DNA from: Haloterrigena salifodinae
Lineage (GTDB): Archaea; Halobacteriota; Halobacteria; Halobacteriales; Natrialbaceae
NCBI RefSeq assembly: GCF_003977755.1
Contig: NZ_RQWN01000010.1
Location: 1 to 45,610, forward strand
Direction of reading: 5' to 3'
DNA: 45,610 bases
Every line of letters starts with the position of its first letter. Position 1 is the stretch's first letter. The notes beneath the pieces are model-generated. The model saw only the letters and a list, made by a program, of their open reading frames with translations, was not told where the DNA came from and ran no database searches. Made by a program: the position numbers and the translations under genes. Of this stretch, positions 23,050 to 30,325 are shown piece after piece.

Positions 23050-23895
23050 CTAGATCGTCTCTTCTGTCGGAATCAGCCAGCAACGGCACCGCGGATGGGT
23101 GTCGCGAACTGGTTTCGGCGCCTCGCCGCTGCGTATCTCGGATATCTTGTAGGCGTTGCCCTCGAGCGCTTGGCACTGTTCGCAGACGTTCGAGTCGCCT
23201 GCAGTGGTCCACGAGTTCAAGGGCTCGTCGTCAATCGTGATCGCGGGCTCCTCGACCTCGACACCGAGCTCGTCGATCCCAGCCTGTTCGTATCGGGAGA
23301 GCCCGCCGTCGGCGATGAGCTCGACGCCGCGGGCCTCCGAGATGAGGTCGGTCCGGTTGCGACCAGTCTTGTCGACGCGGTCGTTCACTGCAGCAACGAG
23401 CCCAGCGACCGCAGCCCCCTCACGAACACCGGATCGGTACTCGCGAGTGGCCTCCTCCTCGGCTGCTCGGACAGCATCCTCGACGTCTTGATAGACCTCG
23501 AGGCGCTCCTCGCGGAGCTCGTCAGCGTAGGGCTCGCTCTTGGCGAGCTGTCGATAGTCCTGTCCGGTCGGGACGTCAACGCCAACCTTCCGGAGTTCCT
23601 GGTCGGCTCGCTTGAGCGCGTGAGTGTAGAGTTCGTCAACGTGCTCGGCAGTCCAGTGGCGACCGCGCTCAACGTCGCGAGTTGCGGCGGGCTCGAGGAC
23701 GGTCGTGTAGACGAGATCCTCGAACCAGTCACGAAAGTCGCCAACTTGTCGGGCGTCGGACCGATCCGACTGCGGCCGGAACCGGTCGCGCTTGAGTGCT
23801 CGACGAACCTCACCTCGGACGTCACGCCAGCGCCGGCGAAACTTCCGAGCGAATCGGTCGCGCTTGCTCGCCGATCGAGTGGGATCTGTCGCCAT
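23050..23895 (-). CDS. Mu gpF-like minor head protein
   Basis: 281 aa. The C-terminal part carries the SPP1 gp7/Mu gpF signature: WTTAGDSNVCEQCQALEGN, then a PVRDTHPRCRCWLIP end with Cys and His positions typical of this family. The N-terminal half is helical and basic. Such proteins associate with the portal inside the procapsid and are encoded right after it, as here (gap about 10 bp). Confidence 0.88.
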   Translation of the reverse strand: MATDPTRSASKRDRFARKFRRRWRDVRGEVRRALKRDRFRPQSDRSDARQVGDFRDWFEDLVYTTVLEPAATRDVERGRHWTAEHVDELYTHALKRADQELRKVGVDVPTGQDYRQLAKSEPYADELREERLEVYQDVEDAVRAAEEEATREYRSGVREGAAVAGLVAAVNDRVDKTGRNRTDLISEARGVELIADGGLSRYEQAGIDELGVEVEEPAITIDDEPLNSWTTAGDSNVCEQCQALEGNAYKISEIRSGEAPKPVRDTHPRCRCWLIPTEETI

Positions 23896-23904
23896 GCGTG
23901 AGCG

Positions 23905-25521
23905 TTAGTCGTCGTCCGCCGGCGCACCGTTGGCATCTGCGCCGTTGCTCTCGGCGCCGGTGCCGATCCCCATCTCTTCGGCTGCCTGTTGGACGTCGGC
24001 ATCGCTTTCGTCAATGTTCGACTCGGCACTGTTCGCGATTTCGTCGTCGAGCTCGGTCGGGAGCGTTCCCTCGCGATAGAACTCGAGTTGCTGCTCACGA
24101 GTCAGCAGGTCGTCGGGATAGCCTGCGGTCGCTGTGTTTAGGAACTCCGCACGAGTCTTCTTGATCGACGCGACCTCGGACTCGTCCGTTTCGGCGAGCG
24201 GCGGCCAGGAGACGTCGTACCCGCCGATCTCTCGATTTTCAGCCTGGCCGGCCGGCGCAATGAGGACCCCGTACCGGAGACAGCGATCGATGATCTCACG
24301 AACGAACGTCGGAGTCACGAACTCCTCGCGGCGGGACTGGATCTTGCCGTACCACTCTCGGAGATCCTGCTGGGTCGCCCGCTCGCCCGTCTCGTTGCCC
24401 TTGAGGACCGACTGCGGAATGCCGACCTGAGCCGAGATGGCTGCGACGTTCGGATCGATGATCGGCTGGGGGTCAATCGTTTCGCCGCCGAGGTTCTGGA
24501 CGTCGTCGGCGCCCTCGGTCCGCAGGATCGGCTCGAGTCCGTAGTACCAGCGCTGGAGGTGATCCCGGAGGTTGTCCCCTCCATCCTCGAGCTGGTAGTC
24601 CGGCGAGATGTTGACGTTGATCCCCCACGCCGAGGCGCGGTAGGCGACCTCGCCAGCGGAGCCGAGTGCCTTCTCGATGTCGACGAGATTGTTCCAGATC
24701 GGTTCCTGGCGCGGCGTCCCGCGGATCTCGTCGTCGAGCAGGCCGTCGCTCGGGATGTGGACGACTCGAGAGTGGTGAATCTCGAGCTCGGTCGGCCCGT
24801 TGTGGCTGACTGCGTCATCCTCGTCGTCGAGATCGACGTGGTAGACGTTGGGCTCTCCCCAGCGTCCGGATCCCGGCCCACCGAGCTCGATCTCGTCGAC
24901 GGAGGCCTGCGAGAAGGGGCGGAGGCCGTTGAGCTCTGAAACCGAGTTTTCGTCGACCTCGTCGGCGAACCCTTCCGGCGAATCAATGTCGTCGAACTCG
25001 AGGACGAGGATGCCGAACTCACCGATCCCCGAGAGCTTGTCTGCTCGGTGCGTGTAGTGCCACAATCGAAGATCCTCGACGAGGTGCTCGACCTCTTGCT
25101 CGAACTCGGTCTGTTCGTCGTCGGCAGTCTCACCTCGATCCTCGATCTGTGGGGCATCACGCCAGGTCGTGTCGACGGGCTGGTCGCAGACCGCCCTCGC
25201 GTAGGCGTTCCGCAGGTACATCCCGTAGTAGTCTTCGACCTCGGGATCCTCGTCCCAGCCGAAGACGTCGTACTTGTCCTGGCCACCGCCGATCTCGGAA
25301 TCGATCGCGGCCGTCAGCGCGTGCCGCATCTGCATGTCTGCACGCTGGCGCTGCTCGGCAGCCGTGATCTCGTAGGTCTCCGAGTCGTCAGTCTCCGCGC
25401 CGGCGGCTGCCCGGAGATCGATCGACGGTGCCTCGTGAACGTCGCTGGCCTCGAGGACGCCCCGGATGTCTCTGTGCGTCGGGCCGTAGACCTCGCGTTT
25501 GTCGTCGGTAGGTGCACCCAT
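23905..25521 (-). CDS. Portal protein
   Basis: 538 aa. The sequence follows the DUF1073-type portal plan: helical N-terminus, YYGMYLRNAYARAVCDQPVDTTWRDAP, an ELEIHHSRVVHIPSDGLLDDEIRGTP segment, GIPQSVLKGNETGERATQQDLREWYGKIQSRRE (the characteristic helix before the crown) and an acidic disordered C-terminus. It lies directly downstream of the large terminase. Forms the dodecameric DNA gate at the capsid vertex. Confidence 0.9.
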   Translation of the reverse strand: MGAPTDDKREVYGPTHRDIRGVLEASDVHEAPSIDLRAAAGAETDDSETYEITAAEQRQRADMQMRHALTAAIDSEIGGGQDKYDVFGWDEDPEVEDYYGMYLRNAYARAVCDQPVDTTWRDAPQIEDRGETADDEQTEFEQEVEHLVEDLRLWHYTHRADKLSGIGEFGILVLEFDDIDSPEGFADEVDENSVSELNGLRPFSQASVDEIELGGPGSGRWGEPNVYHVDLDDEDDAVSHNGPTELEIHHSRVVHIPSDGLLDDEIRGTPRQEPIWNNLVDIEKALGSAGEVAYRASAWGINVNISPDYQLEDGGDNLRDHLQRWYYGLEPILRTEGADDVQNLGGETIDPQPIIDPNVAAISAQVGIPQSVLKGNETGERATQQDLREWYGKIQSRREEFVTPTFVREIIDRCLRYGVLIAPAGQAENREIGGYDVSWPPLAETDESEVASIKKTRAEFLNTATAGYPDDLLTREQQLEFYREGTLPTELDDEIANSAESNIDESDADVQQAAEEMGIGTGAESNGADANGAPADDD

Positions 25522-25524
25522 AAG

Positions 25525-26850
25525 TTACCAGACCCCCGTGCCGGAGTTGTCCTCGTCCTCCTCGACGTAGCGGTCGCCCATCACGGCGTAGCGGGTGACG
25601 TCGAGGCAGTGATCATCAGCTCGAGCAGTCCCGACGTCGTCCTCCTTGTAGGACTGGAACTCCTGGATGAGCTCGGTGAGGTCGTCGACGACGATCAGTC
25701 CCGGTCCAACCTCGTCGACCTCGAGGACAGCCTGCACTTCTTGGATCCCCTCGTCGAGGTCCTTGGTCGCCGCCTCGGCAGGGTAGCCGGCGTCGCGGAA
25801 CTTCTGGATGTGCTCGGGGTCGTGGTCGCAGTAGATCGGACCGACCGGCTTGTCGTTGTCCTGCAGCCACGAGATCGCGTGCTCGACGGACTTCCCCGTC
25901 TCGTAGTAGGCGTCCCAGGCGACGTACTGATCGGCGTGGGTCTTCCCGTACTCGATCAGCACTCGCGGGTCGCCCCACCCGTAGTCGTAGCCGTACAGGC
26001 GGATGTCGTCGCGGATCTCGATGTCCTCGCGCGGACGGACGTGCGTGTTTCGAGAAAACGAGTCGTAGACCAGTCCCTCCGCAGCGGCGAAGCCGCCATG
26101 TAGGCCCTGCTCTTCGCGAGCGGTGCCTTTGAACTGGCGCTTGATCTTCTCGAGGCCGTCCTCCGGGAGCAGCGTGTTGTGCTCCGTGCTCGCGACGACG
26201 ACCTCGAGGCGATCGCGCCACGGGAGCGGCATCTCGCCGCCGTCGCCGTCGGGCTGGACCTGGCGCTCGGTGATGTCGAAGTACTGGTTGAATCCGTTCC
26301 CGGTCGACGTCCAGAGCGTCGTGTTGGGCCCGACGTCGGTCCGCTGTCGGGTCGTGAGCATCCGGTGGAGGTCGTACAGATCGGTCTGCGGCGGGTAGTG
26401 GGCGACCTCGTCGCACCAGATCCTCGCGAACTCCCCGCCGGCGAACCGCGACCACTTGTCGGCGCCGCCGAGCCAGACGGTGTGGCCGGTCACGTAGACG
26501 ACGCGCTTGTCGTTGGCGTTGTAGTCGTCGACGATCGGCGAGTTCTCCGGGTCGCCATCCTTGAACGGGTTCGTGTCCTCACCAGGTAGCGTCTTGAAAT
26601 AAACGCTGTAGGTCGTCGATTTGCCCTTTTCGTAGTCCTGGGCCATCACGAGGCTTTCGCCGACGCCCTCGGTATCTGTCATCCCGCCGCGATGGATCCA
26701 CTGCGCACCGCATCGGGACTTGCCACCCCCGTAGCCGATCCGGAGTACGACGACGTCGCAGTCGCCGTCCTCGAGGAGATCGCGGACGTGCGCCTGGTAG
26801 TCGGTCCACTGGTAGCTGACAGTCTCGACGGTTTCGGTGCTCGAGCTCAT
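25525..26850 (-). CDS. Terminase large subunit
   Basis: 441 aa. ATPase domain: Walker A RIGYGGGKS (37-45) and Walker B RIWCDE (143-148). RNase H-like nuclease: YDYGWGDP (288-295), CDHDPEH (341-347) and DDHCLDVTRYA (412-422), giving the acidic residues expected for metal binding. Packages DNA into proheads through the portal. Its start overlaps the stop of the small subunit gene (ATGA, 26847-26850). Confidence 0.95.
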   Translation of the reverse strand: MSSSTETVETVSYQWTDYQAHVRDLLEDGDCDVVVLRIGYGGGKSRCGAQWIHRGGMTDTEGVGESLVMAQDYEKGKSTTYSVYFKTLPGEDTNPFKDGDPENSPIVDDYNANDKRVVYVTGHTVWLGGADKWSRFAGGEFARIWCDEVAHYPPQTDLYDLHRMLTTRQRTDVGPNTTLWTSTGNGFNQYFDITERQVQPDGDGGEMPLPWRDRLEVVVASTEHNTLLPEDGLEKIKRQFKGTAREEQGLHGGFAAAEGLVYDSFSRNTHVRPREDIEIRDDIRLYGYDYGWGDPRVLIEYGKTHADQYVAWDAYYETGKSVEHAISWLQDNDKPVGPIYCDHDPEHIQKFRDAGYPAEAATKDLDEGIQEVQAVLEVDEVGPGLIVVDDLTELIQEFQSYKEDDVGTARADDHCLDVTRYAVMGDRYVEEDEDNSGTGVW

Positions 26851-27338
26851 TCGTCGTTGTTCTCTTCGCTCCAGGGTGTTTCGACGACCTGTTCGCTAAA
26901 GTTGATCTGGACCGGACCGCCGCCGTCGCCAGTGTGCTCGATCTTGTCGTTCGGGAAGATCCCCGCCTTGTCGCAGATCTGTCGGTACTCGCGAAGGAAT
27001 CGCTCGTCTCCGGAGCGCTTGAACTGCTCGAGCGCGACGCCGGCCATCATCCGGGCGTGCTGCTGCGACCCCTCGGGTGTCGAGAGGATCTTCTCGAGAT
27101 TCGTGACTCGGTCGGCCTCCTCCTCAGTGAGGTAGTCCTCGAGGAAGCTCTCGCGATAGGCGCCATGCTTCGCGGCATTCTGTGATGATGTGTCCTTCCC
27201 TTCCTCCGTATTGGGGCCTGTCGAGCTCCCGCCGTGGAACTTGCACGGACCGTCATCGTTCTCGGTTCCCCACCCCTTCGGGTGGCCGCACGGCTCGCCG
27301 TTCCGGTTCGTTCCGGGGCACCTATCCTCGTCGTTCAT
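26847..27338 (-). CDS. Terminase small subunit with N-terminal zinc-binding motif
   Basis: 163 aa. A Cys/His cluster (CPGTNRNGEPCGHPKGWG, then CKFHGGSSTGPN) at residues 8-42 precedes AAKHGAYRE and a helical core with KIL, HARMMAGVALEQFKRSGDERFL. This Cys-rich head plus HGAY motif is common in small terminases of halophilic and other phages. It overlaps the large subunit gene and follows the HNH gene. Confidence 0.8.
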   Translation of the reverse strand: MNDEDRCPGTNRNGEPCGHPKGWGTENDDGPCKFHGGSSTGPNTEEGKDTSSQNAAKHGAYRESFLEDYLTEEEADRVTNLEKILSTPEGSQQHARMMAGVALEQFKRSGDERFLREYRQICDKAGIFPNDKIEHTGDGGGPVQINFSEQVVETPWSEENNDE

Positions 27339-27368
27339 GGGGTTCGTTTCGTTATATTTCGGAGACCG

Positions 27369-27656
27369 TCAGAATCCGGGCGCGTCAGGACTCGGTGACG
27401 GTGCTGACGTATCTCGAGGTGACGGTGGTTGCATCCGCTTCGAGACACGCCGGTTGCCGTGCTTGCCGTCCTGGTGGCAGTCGGTACAGAGCCCGATCAG
27501 ATTGTTCGGGTCGTTGTTGTGTTTCCGTTCGTCCTGGTGGTGGAGCTCGATCCCGTCGACGGCGTCTCGAGGCCGGCCGCAGCCAGGGCACCGATAGGAG
27601 CTCCCGTCTCGATCGGACCAATAGAGATCGCGACCGAGTTGGCGTTGGTCAGCCAT
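27369..27656 (-). CDS. HNH endonuclease next to terminase
   Basis: 95 aa. CPGCG (23-27), DGIELHH (34-40), N52 and CTDCH (57-61) give the HNH beta-beta-alpha metal motif with two Cys pairs. HNH proteins beside the terminase pair act with the large subunit to cut cos sites in phages such as HK97. That knowledge, together with position, predicts cos-type packaging here. The C-terminus is a Pro/Ser-rich tail. Confidence 0.87.
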   Translation of the reverse strand: MADQRQLGRDLYWSDRDGSSYRCPGCGRPRDAVDGIELHHQDERKHNNDPNNLIGLCTDCHQDGKHGNRRVSKRMQPPSPRDTSAPSPSPDAPGF

Positions 27657-27843
27657 CGATGATCAGGAGTGTGTAGGTACACTCCTCACAGAGGGTCACG
27701 GTATCGCCCTCGTTGTAGCCAGCTTCTGAAAGGTCGCCGGCGAGCTGGCTGGTTCTGAAAAACTGCGGCGAGAACTGTGCGAGGAGCGCTGGCGACGGAT
27801 CGCACCGTCCTCCACAGCGGTCGCAGGCTGCTTTGTATCCCAT
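27649..27843 (-). CDS. Small zinc-ribbon protein
   Basis: 64 aa from the ATG at 27841-27843. A longer reading upstream exists but overlaps another small gene. CDRCGGRC and CEEC form a zinc ribbon. The 8-nt overlap ATGGCTGA at its end couples it to the HNH gene. Probably a helper of late gene expression or packaging, but unproven. Confidence 0.65.
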   Translation of the reverse strand: MGYKAACDRCGGRCDPSPALLAQFSPQFFRTSQLAGDLSEAGYNEGDTVTLCEECTYTLLIIDG

Positions 27844-27857
27844 ATTTCTGAAAACTG

Positions 27858-27992
27858 CTATCGCCACCGCTCGAGGTCGCAAACGACCAGGGACCGGAGC
27901 CAGCCGTCGGGCGTCCCATCCCAGAGGATAAGCCAGCCACACCCTTCGATCTCTTTCACGTCGTCTTCGCGGTCGAGAGGGTCGATAGCCAT
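27858..27992 (-). CDS. 44-aa acidic small protein
   Basis: ATG at 27990-27992, TAG at 27858-27860. The peptide MAIDPLDREDDVKEIEGCGW then LILWDGTPDGWLRSLVVCDL is acidic and Trp-rich, with a haloarchaeal residue bias unlike random frames. It lies 14 bp upstream of the zinc-ribbon gene, in the same direction. Function unknown. Confidence 0.55.
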   Translation of the reverse strand: MAIDPLDREDDVKEIEGCGWLILWDGTPDGWLRSLVVCDLERWR

Positions 27993-28014
27993 ATCTCAGC
28001 CCGTGGTCAGAGTT

Positions 28015-28293
28015 TCACTTGTCCGTCGGAAGTAGGCGTTCGGCCTCGAGGTTCCAGAGGCGACCGACCAGCAGGAACACGAGCGCCGTGAACAGCCCGT
28101 AGTAAGGCGGGGCGACTGCCGCAACCCCCTCAAACGTGAGCGAGAGGGAGATCACCGACCAGAGAACGACCAAAATTAGCGCAACAACCTTCGGGACCGT
28201 CTCAGTCTCATCCTGCGGCATCAGTGCCCTCCAAAGTCCGACAGCCTCGATTTTCGCGCGCTCGTACGACGGAGTGTGTGGTTTGGCAGACAT
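28015..28293 (-). CDS. Small two-helix membrane protein
   Basis: 92 aa. Cytoplasmic-looking N-terminus, then two membrane helices (VVALILVVLWSVISLSL and YYGLFTALVFLLVGRLW) and a charged end. Next to another small membrane protein gene and upstream of the packaging genes. Topology resembles holins, but no archaeal holin family is recognisable by eye. Confidence 0.65.
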   Translation of the reverse strand: MSAKPHTPSYERAKIEAVGLWRALMPQDETETVPKVVALILVVLWSVISLSLTFEGVAAVAPPYYGLFTALVFLLVGRLWNLEAERLLPTDK

Positions 28294-28302
28294 AGGTCAT
28301 CC

Positions 28303-28563
28303 TCAGTCCGTGAGTCCGCCGACGATCTGGTCCGCTACGGGGATCACCGCCCCCATCGCCACCTCGAACGATCCTGGTTCTGGCTCCTCGCCACGAGCCG
28401 CAACCAAGACACCAGCGATTGCACCAATTGCCAGCGTCCGACTAAATTTGCGTGGCTTAAATTCCTTCTCGTCGTTTAAGACTGCGTGAGCGTATCCCGA
28501 AACGGCATACGCAGCGCCCAAGACGACGTACAGTGCAAGCATCACCGCCTTATTTTCTGCCAT
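28303..28563 (-). CDS. Small membrane protein
   Basis: 86 aa. Hydrophobic helices at about 6-28 (AVMLALYVVLGAAYAVSGYA) and 44-57 (LAIGAIAGVLVAA), plus a weaker C-terminal one (VAMGAVIPVADQIVGG). It starts an apparent operon that continues through the 92-aa membrane protein into the late genes, after a 546-bp gene-poor gap. Confidence 0.65.
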   Translation of the reverse strand: MAENKAVMLALYVVLGAAYAVSGYAHAVLNDEKEFKPRKFSRTLAIGAIAGVLVAARGEEPEPGSFEVAMGAVIPVADQIVGGLTD

Positions 28564-28893
28564 GATTGCATTGAAAGTCTTCGAACCGCAGTACGGAAAG
28601 GTGGGGAGGCGGACTGGCTGATGAGGATCAGTTCGCGGCAGGAGGTCGCTCGAGAGAGATCCTCGCTTTCGCTCGGGCTCTCAAACGAACCGGCAGATCC
28701 TGAGTTGTCCCCAGGGCACTGCCGGCCTACCCGCACCGCGGACTCGCTGACTCGTAGCGCGTAGCGCTTAGACCGAAGAAGATGAACAATCGAAGAACTC
28801 CTGTCCAGGACACGACGTCCGAACGCTTGCCGACGGCAGCGTCACGTACCGTGTCAGTCGTGTACCAGCCCTCGAGTACAACGAGAAACTCAC

Positions 28894-28912
28894 AGCGCTC
28901 TATCAGAGCGCT
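28894..28912. other. Perfect 8-bp hairpin
   Basis: AGCGCTCT (28894-28901), loop ATC, AGAGCGCT (28905-28912). Isolated in the gene-poor gap, upstream (in the minus direction) of the late operon. It could be a terminator, an operator or part of a packaging site. No T-run follows on either strand. Confidence 0.5.
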
Positions 28913-28973
28913 CGGGTATCCTCAGCCAGCTATGCTCGAGCGCAACACGAGCAGGGAACTGACTTCACCGGAA

Positions 28974-29029
28974 ACCGGAGCCGGGAGTCGAACCCGTTTG
29001 ACCTGGCCCATTGGTGCCAGTACTCCGGC
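28974..29029 (-). ncRNA. tRNA-like fold without an anticodon arm, or tRNA remnant
   Basis: Read on the minus strand: GCCGGAG (29029-29023) pairs with CTCCGGT (28980-28974) as a 7-bp acceptor-like stem with a terminal G-T pair. Then come TA, a stem-loop CTGGC/GCCAG resembling a D-arm, a short linker GTCAAA, and a canonical T-arm CGGG-TTCGACT-CCCG. Total length is 56 nt instead of about 72 because no anticodon arm fits. It may be a tRNA pseudogene, an attachment-site remnant, a tRNA-like structure or chance; a 43-codon frame also crosses it. Confidence 0.35.
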
Positions 29030-29109
29030 GACGTCCGCAATCCCCTCGGGCATCGAACGATAGGATACGATCGGTTAGCCGAGCCACGGCGCCGTCATCG
29101 GAGAGGATG

Positions 29110-29340
29110 TTATAGCTGCGACCACTCTGGGAGCGTCGTCTGTCCTTTCACGACCGGGCGCTCTGGTTCAGCTGGCTCCTCTTCGGGATCGGTCGTCGTC
29201 GGGACGTTCTCGGCTCGTTCCTCGCCGACATCCTCCGGGTCGGTCGCGTAGACGACGTCGTCGGCCTCGTCCTCGAGCGATGGCCGCTCGGTAATCGACT
29301 GGTAGGTGGCGTCGAGCGGGTCGCCATCGTAGGAGTGCAT
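29110..29340 (-). CDS. Small acidic protein
   Basis: 76 aa, extremely acidic and Pro-rich (SLEDEADDVVYATDPEDVGE, DPEEEPAEPERPVV), probably disordered. Its start overlaps the stop of the upstream zinc-ribbon gene by one base, so both are co-expressed. Function unknown. Confidence 0.6.
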   Translation of the reverse strand: MHSYDGDPLDATYQSITERPSLEDEADDVVYATDPEDVGEERAENVPTTTDPEEEPAEPERPVVKGQTTLPEWSQL

Positions 29341-29906
29341 CAGAGGATCTCGAGTTGGTCGATGTGGTGGTCATCAGTTGCGAATGTCTCGTTGTACCGC
29401 TCGCACACGAGATTGCGAATCACCCCGTCGACGTCCCCATGCTCCGCGCTCGAGGCGCAATAGCCGATCGGGTCAACCCCCTGCTTGAATTTTAGACCAG
29501 AGCCACAGTGGGGACACCGCGGCGTAAAGTGATCTAGCATCCACACGACCCAGTAGCCCTTTCGACAGAGGCGCTCGGCGAGGACAAGCCACGCGACGGA
29601 GTCGTAAATCCGTTTGTGGTCGGCTTTGATACGCTTGACTGCAAGCGCTGCAGATCGGTCAAGAGACGTGTTCGGATCGTCTCGTACTGTCCGGTGGATC
29701 TTGCGGAAGTAACCGAGGAGCCCCTGCGAAGAACTCTCGAGTTCGCCGTTCGTCAGTGCAGCATCCCGATTCGCTTTCCAATTGGCGTCGGGATCCCTGA
29801 CCGGGGAGCGAACGCCCGACCCGCCACCAGTCTCGTAGGGCGGATATTCCTTAGTCTCCGAGAGCGGTGCTCCCGTCGCTGGGTCAAAGCGTACCTTTCC
29901 TAGCAT
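29340..29906 (-). CDS. Zinc-binding accessory protein
   Basis: 188 aa. N-terminal polar region, then a helical segment (DRSAALAVKRIKADHKRIYDSVAWLVLAERLC), then CPHCGSGLKFKQ and a second Cys pair (YCASS...NLVCERYN) forming a likely zinc ribbon. Proteins of this look are frequent in haloarchaeal proviruses, but I know no function. Transcription probably starts close to the ATG (no ribosome site visible). Confidence 0.65.
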   Translation of the reverse strand: MLGKVRFDPATGAPLSETKEYPPYETGGGSGVRSPVRDPDANWKANRDAALTNGELESSSQGLLGYFRKIHRTVRDDPNTSLDRSAALAVKRIKADHKRIYDSVAWLVLAERLCRKGYWVVWMLDHFTPRCPHCGSGLKFKQGVDPIGYCASSAEHGDVDGVIRNLVCERYNETFATDDHHIDQLEIL

Positions 29907-30039
29907 GGTTTGAGAAGGGCGTAGCTACGGAGCCAAGCCGATCACTCGCCCATTGGCGTCACGGCGGGCAGGCTATCGCGCTGTTACCTACCACATTCCG
30001 TTTATTGGTAAATAAAGCGCCGTATAGTGACCTAATAAG
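29907..30039. other. Intergenic region with two small inverted repeats
   Basis: AGTGAC/GTCACT with a 7-nt spacer and CACTT/AAGTG with a 3-nt spacer overlap each other next to the stop of the winged-helix gene (about 30025-30055). They are candidates for its terminator or for an operator of the 29906 gene. Confidence 0.35.
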
Positions 30040-30273
30040 TCACTTGTCAAGTGAGTAGAGTAAGCGACGGGTGTCTGGGAGGTAGGTCTTTTTTGTGACC
30101 AGACCCTCATCTTCGAGCTCGGCAAGTGCACCACGGACCGTCCGTTGCGGGAGGTATGACTCCTCGGCGATCTCCGTCTGGGAGAGAGGTTCGTCCGCGT
30201 ACTCGAGCGTCTTGTAGACGAGTTTCTGTGCCGGGGTACACCCTTCGATCTCCCCGAGGTCAGCGTCACCCAT
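30040..30273 (-). CDS. Winged-helix DNA-binding protein
   Basis: 77 aa. CTPAQKLVYKTLEYADEPLS (helix 1), QTEIAEESYLPQRTVRGALAELEDEGLV (helices 2-3) and KKTYLPDTRRLLYSL (wing) make a compact MarR/TrmB-like winged helix. A strong ribosome site GGAGG lies about 10 nt upstream of its ATG. Likely a transcription regulator of the accessory arm. Confidence 0.8.
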   Translation of the reverse strand: MGDADLGEIEGCTPAQKLVYKTLEYADEPLSQTEIAEESYLPQRTVRGALAELEDEGLVTKKTYLPDTRRLLYSLDK

Positions 30274-30325
30274 CGTGATCAGCCTCCTCGCCGAGATGCG
30301 AGTGAGTGAAACGGCGGGCGCTCAT
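30266..30325 (-). CDS. 19-aa linker ORF between two coupled genes
   Basis: An ATG overlapping the stop of the 30322-30951 gene (ATGA) opens a 19-codon frame (MSARRFTHSHLGEEADHDG) whose TGA lies inside the first codons of the winged-helix gene (ATGGGTGA). It also contains the ribosome site for that gene. It may serve only translational coupling. Confidence 0.3.
   Translation of the reverse strand: MSARRFTHSHLGEEADHDG

Larger units (their letters stand above)
28564..29109. other. 546-bp gene-poor region with hairpins and a tRNA-like fold
   Basis: No convincing gene. It contains AGCGC/GCGCT (28756-28768), the 8-bp hairpin at 28894-28912 and the tRNA-like fold at 28974-29029. Open frames on both strands are short, basic and Ser/Arg-rich, unlike the acidic proteins around. 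This may be the late promoter region, a packaging or attachment site, or a deletion scar. Confidence 0.5.

Noticed and set aside
28922-29053. Minus-strand 43-codon frame across the tRNA-like fold
   Set aside because: Basic and hydrophobic composition, no ribosome site, no family. Kept only as a caveat to the RNA interpretation.
28782-29063. Plus-strand 93-codon open frame in the gene-poor gap
   Set aside because: The product is Ser/Thr/Arg-rich and not acidic, unlike all credible proteins here, lacks a ribosome site, and overlaps the tRNA-like fold.
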